NCBI GenBank assembly: GCA_964531205.1
Contig: CAZHGH010000043.1
Coordinates: 1-25,045 of the forward strand
Origin: JAICWY01 sp964531205
GTDB taxonomy: Bacteria; Vulcanimicrobiota; Vulcanimicrobiia; Vulcanimicrobiales; Vulcanimicrobiaceae
DNA: 25,045 nt
Direction of reading: 5' to 3'
The translations under genes and the position numbers were made by a program. Positions 21,951 to 25,045 of this stretch are shown here, piece after piece (position 1 is the first letter of the stretch; every line of letters begins with the position of its first letter). Under the pieces are notes generated by a model. The model did no database searches. It saw only the letters and a program-made list of their open reading frames with translations, and was not told the origin of the DNA.

Positions 21951-24900
21951 ATGGCGAAAACGACGGCTCCTAAGTCCCCCGCGAAGAGCTCCGCGGGCAC
22001 GAAGAGCAAGTCGAAACGCGCAACCGGCCAAGTGGCGGGGAACGGCGCGGCTGGAACTGTTCAGCCGAGCACGTTTCCGATGCCGACCGGTGCGTTCACG
22101 ATCGAGCAGCCCCCGGATCCGGGTCCAAAGCGCGAACGGTACACGTTCGCGAAGATTCCGCACGTCCTCGAGGTTCCGAATCTCATCGAGCTGCAAAAAG
22201 CCAGCTTCGAATGGTTCAAGACCGAGGGGTTAGCGGAAGCATTTGCCTCCATTTCGCCGATCAAGGACTTCACGGGTAACCTGGTCCTCGAGTTCGGCGA
22301 GCACAGTCTCGGCGAACCGAAGTATTCGGTTGAAGAGTGTCGCGAGCGCGACATGACGTACAGCGCACCGCTGCGCGTACGCGTTCGCTTGATCACCGCC
22401 GAGTCGGGCGAAATCAAAGGTATTCCGGACCAAGAGATCTTCATGGGCGATTTCCCGCTCATGACGGACAAAGGCACGTTCATGATCAATGGCGCGGAGC
22501 GCGTCATTGTCAGCCAGCTCGTGCGTTCGCCGGGCGTCTATTACAACCAAGACGTCGACACGAACAATCGTCCCGTGTACAACGCCACGATCATTCCGAA
22601 TCGCGGCGCATGGATCGAGTTCGAAACCGACAACGGCACGAAGAACGACGAGACCGAAGGCACGATCGGCGTCCGCATCGACAAGAACCGCAAGATCTAC
22701 GTTTCGACGTTTATCCGCGCGCTCTCGCGCCCCGACCTCGGCTTCGATTGGGAAAGCGACGAGGCGATTCTCAAATTATTTGATGAGTCCCCGCTTATTC
22801 GCAACTCGATCGAAAAAGACAAAGACATCAAAACGCGTGAAGACGCGCTGAAAGAGATCTACAAGAAGCTGCGTCCCGGCGAGCCCGAAAATGCGGAAAA
22901 CGCTGAGAAGCTGCTCGAGTCGCTGTTCTTCGACGACAAGCGTTACGATCTCGCAGGCGTCGGCCGCTACAAACTCAACGCGAAGTTCCAATACCGCATC
23001 GAAAATCCGGATGTCGACGCGCGCGCCGATCAGCCGACGGTGCTGATCGACGAGTACGGCGATGCCGGTTTGCAAATGCCGTCCATCGAGAAGCGCTCGC
23101 TCACGCGCGAAGACATGATCGCGGTGATCCGCCGCCTCATCAAAGTCGCGACGAACGTCATTCCGAAAGACGACATCGATCACTTGGGCAACCGCCGCAT
23201 CCGTTCGGTCGGCGAATTGCTGCAAAACCAGTTCCGCGTCGGATTGCTGCGTCTCGAACGTGTCGTGCGCGAGCGCATGACGGTTCAGGACATCGAAACG
23301 GTCACGCCGCAAGCGCTGATCAACATTCGTCCGGTGGTCGCAGCGATCAAAGAGTTCTTCGGATCCTCGCAGCTCTCGCAGTTCATGGATCAGACGAACT
23401 CGCTGGCGGAGCTCACGCACAAGCGCCGTCTGTCGGCACTTGGGCCGGGCGGTCTTTCGCGCGAACGTGCGGGCTTCGAAGTCCGCGACGTCCACCACTC
23501 GCACTACGGCCGCATCTGCCCGATCGAAACGCCGGAAGGCCCGAACATCGGTCTCATCGGTTCGCTTGCGACGTATGCGCGCGTCAACAAGTTCGGCTTC
23601 ATTGAAACGCCGTACCGCGTCGTGCGGGACGGTCACGTTACCGATGAAATCGTCTACTTGACCGCGGATCGCGAAGACGAGTACATCATCGCGCAAGCCA
23701 ACACGCCGGTCGACGCGGAGAAGGGCAAGATTCTCTCGGACTCGGTCGTTTGCCGTTACGCGGAAGAGTACATCGAAGAGCCGGCGCAGCGCGTGCAGCT
23801 CATGGACGTCTCGCCGAAGCAGATCGTCTCGGTCGCAACGGCACTCATTCCGTTCCTCGAGCACGACGATGCAAACCGCGCGCTGATGGGCGCGAACATG
23901 CAACGTCAGGCCGTGCCGCTGCTGCGTCCGCAAGCGCCGATTGTCGGCACCGGCATGGAGTACCGCTCGGCAAAGGACTCGGGAAGCCTCGTCGTTTCCG
24001 ACGTCGCGGGTACGGTGTCGCACGTCGACTCGAAGTCGATCGTGCTCACGCTCGAAGACGGCACCGAGACGACGTTCGATCTGCTCAAGTTCACGCGCAG
24101 CAACGCGGGTACGTGCATCAACCAGCGTCCGATCGTCGAACTCGGCGAACGCGTCGTCGCGGGACAAATTCTCGCTGACGGTCCGTCGTCCGACGAAGGC
24201 GAACTCGCGCTGGGTCAAAACGTGCTCGTCGCGTTCATGCCGTGGGAAGGCTACAACTACGAAGACGCGATCCTCATCAGCGAACGCATGGTGAAAGACG
24301 ATCGCTTCACCTCGATTCACATCGAAGAATACGAGTGCGAAGCGCGCGACACCAAGCTCGGACCTGAAGAGATCACGCGCGACATTCCGAACGTCGGCGA
24401 AGATTCGCTGAAGGATCTCGACGAGCGCGGCATCATCCGCATCGGCGCCGAGGTTCGTCCGGAAGACATTCTGGTCGGCAAAGTCACGCCTAAGGGCGAG
24501 ACGGAACTGACGGCGGAAGAGCGCCTGTTGCGCGCAATCTTCGGCGAGAAATCGCGCGAAGTTCGCGACACCTCGCTCAAAGTTCCGCACGGTGAAAAAG
24601 GCAAGATCATCGACGTGAAGGTGTTCTCGCGCGAGAACGGCGACGAGCTGTCTCCGGGCGTGAACCACCTCGTACGCGTGTACGTCGCGCAGAAGCGTAA
24701 GATTCTGCAAGGCGACAAGATGGCCGGACGCCATGGCAACAAGGGTGTCATCGCCAAGGTTCTGCCCGAAGAAGACATGCCGTACATGGAAGATGGTACG
24801 CCGGTCGACATCGTGCTGAATCCGCTGGGCGTTCCCTCGCGTATGAACCTCGGTCAGATCATGGAAACGCACCTCGGTTGGGCTGCGAAGATGCTCGGCA

Positions 24901-25045
24901 TGCACATTGCAACGCCGGTCTTCGACGGTGCGCACGCCGAGGATATTGCGGAGTGGCTGCAGGACGCGGGCTTACCGGCAGACGGTAAGACGTGGCTGCG
25001 CGACGGCCGCAGCGGCGACCGTTTCTCGCGTCCGATTACCGTCGG
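21951..25045 (+). CDS. rpoB: RNA polymerase beta subunit (3' end outside window)
   Basis: The reading frame stays open from ATG 21951 to the window end, about 1031 codons, and lacks only the last part. The first 60 residues are a lysine- and alanine-rich low-complexity extension, then the conserved KRERYTFAKIPHVLEVPNLI begins. Visible signatures are SQLSQFMDQTNSLAELTHKR (rifampicin region, from about 23366), SHYGRICPIETPEGPNIGLI, and the active-site lysine segment LQGDKMAGRHGNKGV. In the rifampicin region the equivalents of E. coli D516, H526 and S531 are wild type; N518, P520, S522, I524 and I530 are T, S, A, L and L. The gene has its own promoter and leader and is not preceded by rplJ or rplL. 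A longer N-terminus was not chosen because upstream sequence is leader. Confidence 0.97.
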   Translation, partial: MAKTTAPKSPAKSSAGTKSKSKRATGQVAGNGAAGTVQPSTFPMPTGAFTIEQPPDPGPKRERYTFAKIPHVLEVPNLIELQKASFEWFKTEGLAEAFASISPIKDFTGNLVLEFGEHSLGEPKYSVEECRERDMTYSAPLRVRVRLITAESGEIKGIPDQEIFMGDFPLMTDKGTFMINGAERVIVSQLVRSPGVYYNQDVDTNNRPVYNATIIPNRGAWIEFETDNGTKNDETEGTIGVRIDKNRKIYVSTFIRALSRPDLGFDWESDEAILKLFDESPLIRNSIEKDKDIKTREDALKEIYKKLRPGEPENAENAEKLLESLFFDDKRYDLAGVGRYKLNAKFQYRIENPDVDARADQPTVLIDEYGDAGLQMPSIEKRSLTREDMIAVIRRLIKVATNVIPKDDIDHLGNRRIRSVGELLQNQFRVGLLRLERVVRERMTVQDIETVTPQALINIRPVVAAIKEFFGSSQLSQFMDQTNSLAELTHKRRLSALGPGGLSRERAGFEVRDVHHSHYGRICPIETPEGPNIGLIGSLATYARVNKFGFIETPYRVVRDGHVTDEIVYLTADREDEYIIAQANTPVDAEKGKILSDSVVCRYAEEYIEEPAQRVQLMDVSPKQIVSVATALIPFLEHDDANRALMGANMQRQAVPLLRPQAPIVGTGMEYRSAKDSGSLVVSDVAGTVSHVDSKSIVLTLEDGTETTFDLLKFTRSNAGTCINQRPIVELGERVVAGQILADGPSSDEGELALGQNVLVAFMPWEGYNYEDAILISERMVKDDRFTSIHIEEYECEARDTKLGPEEITRDIPNVGEDSLKDLDERGIIRIGAEVRPEDILVGKVTPKGETELTAEERLLRAIFGEKSREVRDTSLKVPHGEKGKIIDVKVFSRENGDELSPGVNHLVRVYVAQKRKILQGDKMAGRHGNKGVIAKVLPEEDMPYMEDGTPVDIVLNPLGVPSRMNLGQIMETHLGWAAKMLGMHIATPVFDGAHAEDIAEWLQDAGLPADGKTWLRDGRSGDRFSRPITV

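Noticed and set aside
22776..24935. 719-codon open frame on the minus strand opposite rpoB
   Set aside because: It is exactly antisense to a conserved rpoB, is extremely rich in Arg, Asp and His, and shows no domain. Codon bias in rpoB keeps the opposite frame free of stops.
1..25045. CRISPR arrays, insertion sequences, phage genes or rRNA
   Set aside because: No regularly spaced direct repeats, transposase, integrase, phage structural gene or rRNA sequence was recognised.

Overview
The window is a piece of a bacterial chromosome, moderately GC-rich by eye and very densely coded. Two runs of exactly 100 N (9044-9143 and 16431-16530) show that it is a scaffold, probably from a metagenome-assembled genome. 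The gene mix includes cytochrome bd with a short Q-loop, tandem Crp/Fnr regulators, a DUF2086 oxygenase, an F420-type NADP oxidoreductase and rpoB not preceded by rplJL. With many alternative start codons, this would fit a poorly cultured lineage such as Candidatus Eremiobacterota (WPS-2). That placement is a guess; a homology search with the nearly complete rpoB would decide it.

Layout. 1-240: the basic tail of an unknown gene, a tRNA-Pro(GGG) and its terminator. 311-2544: a tight four-gene plus-strand operon (STAS protein, RNase H, membrane-anchored unknown, polysaccharide deacetylase). 2513-5816: alternating single genes that overlap tail to tail (DUF3465, GNAT, Nudix, glycosyltransferase, threonine aldolase). 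5864-7361: two tandem Crp/Fnr paralogues, each with a different palindrome at its promoter. 7358-8875: a DHA2-type multidrug exporter, divergent from 9161-12730, which encodes a multicopper oxidase fused to a ZIP metal permease, an F420/NADP oxidoreductase-like protein and a glutathionyl-hydroquinone reductase. 12743-15720: a REP-like hairpin, MarC, a small ORF, a DUF2086 oxygenase and a PQQ-type beta-propeller. 15721-18216 (minus): an AtoE-like fatty acid transporter broken by the second gap, a degenerate HATPase-like protein and a DUF2231 membrane protein. 18298-21767: nitronate monooxygenase overlapping cydA, then cydB and a 55-residue single-TM ORF. 21764-25045: a consensus-like promoter, a leader with an intrinsic-terminator hairpin, and rpoB running off the end.

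The most interesting object is the multicopper oxidase-ZIP fusion. It joins a secreted, apparently complete two-cupredoxin oxidase to an intact-looking ZIP permease in one 630-residue chain. By analogy with the yeast Fet3/Ftr1 pair it could couple oxidation of a metal outside the membrane to its transport. This is inference from domain order and motifs only. The rpoB leader attenuator, the operators of the tandem Crp/Fnr genes, the small ORF after cydB and the REP-like element read in frame through the AtoE-like gene are also worth checking. The first gap is almost certainly spurious, because its two flanks are an identical 55-base sequence.
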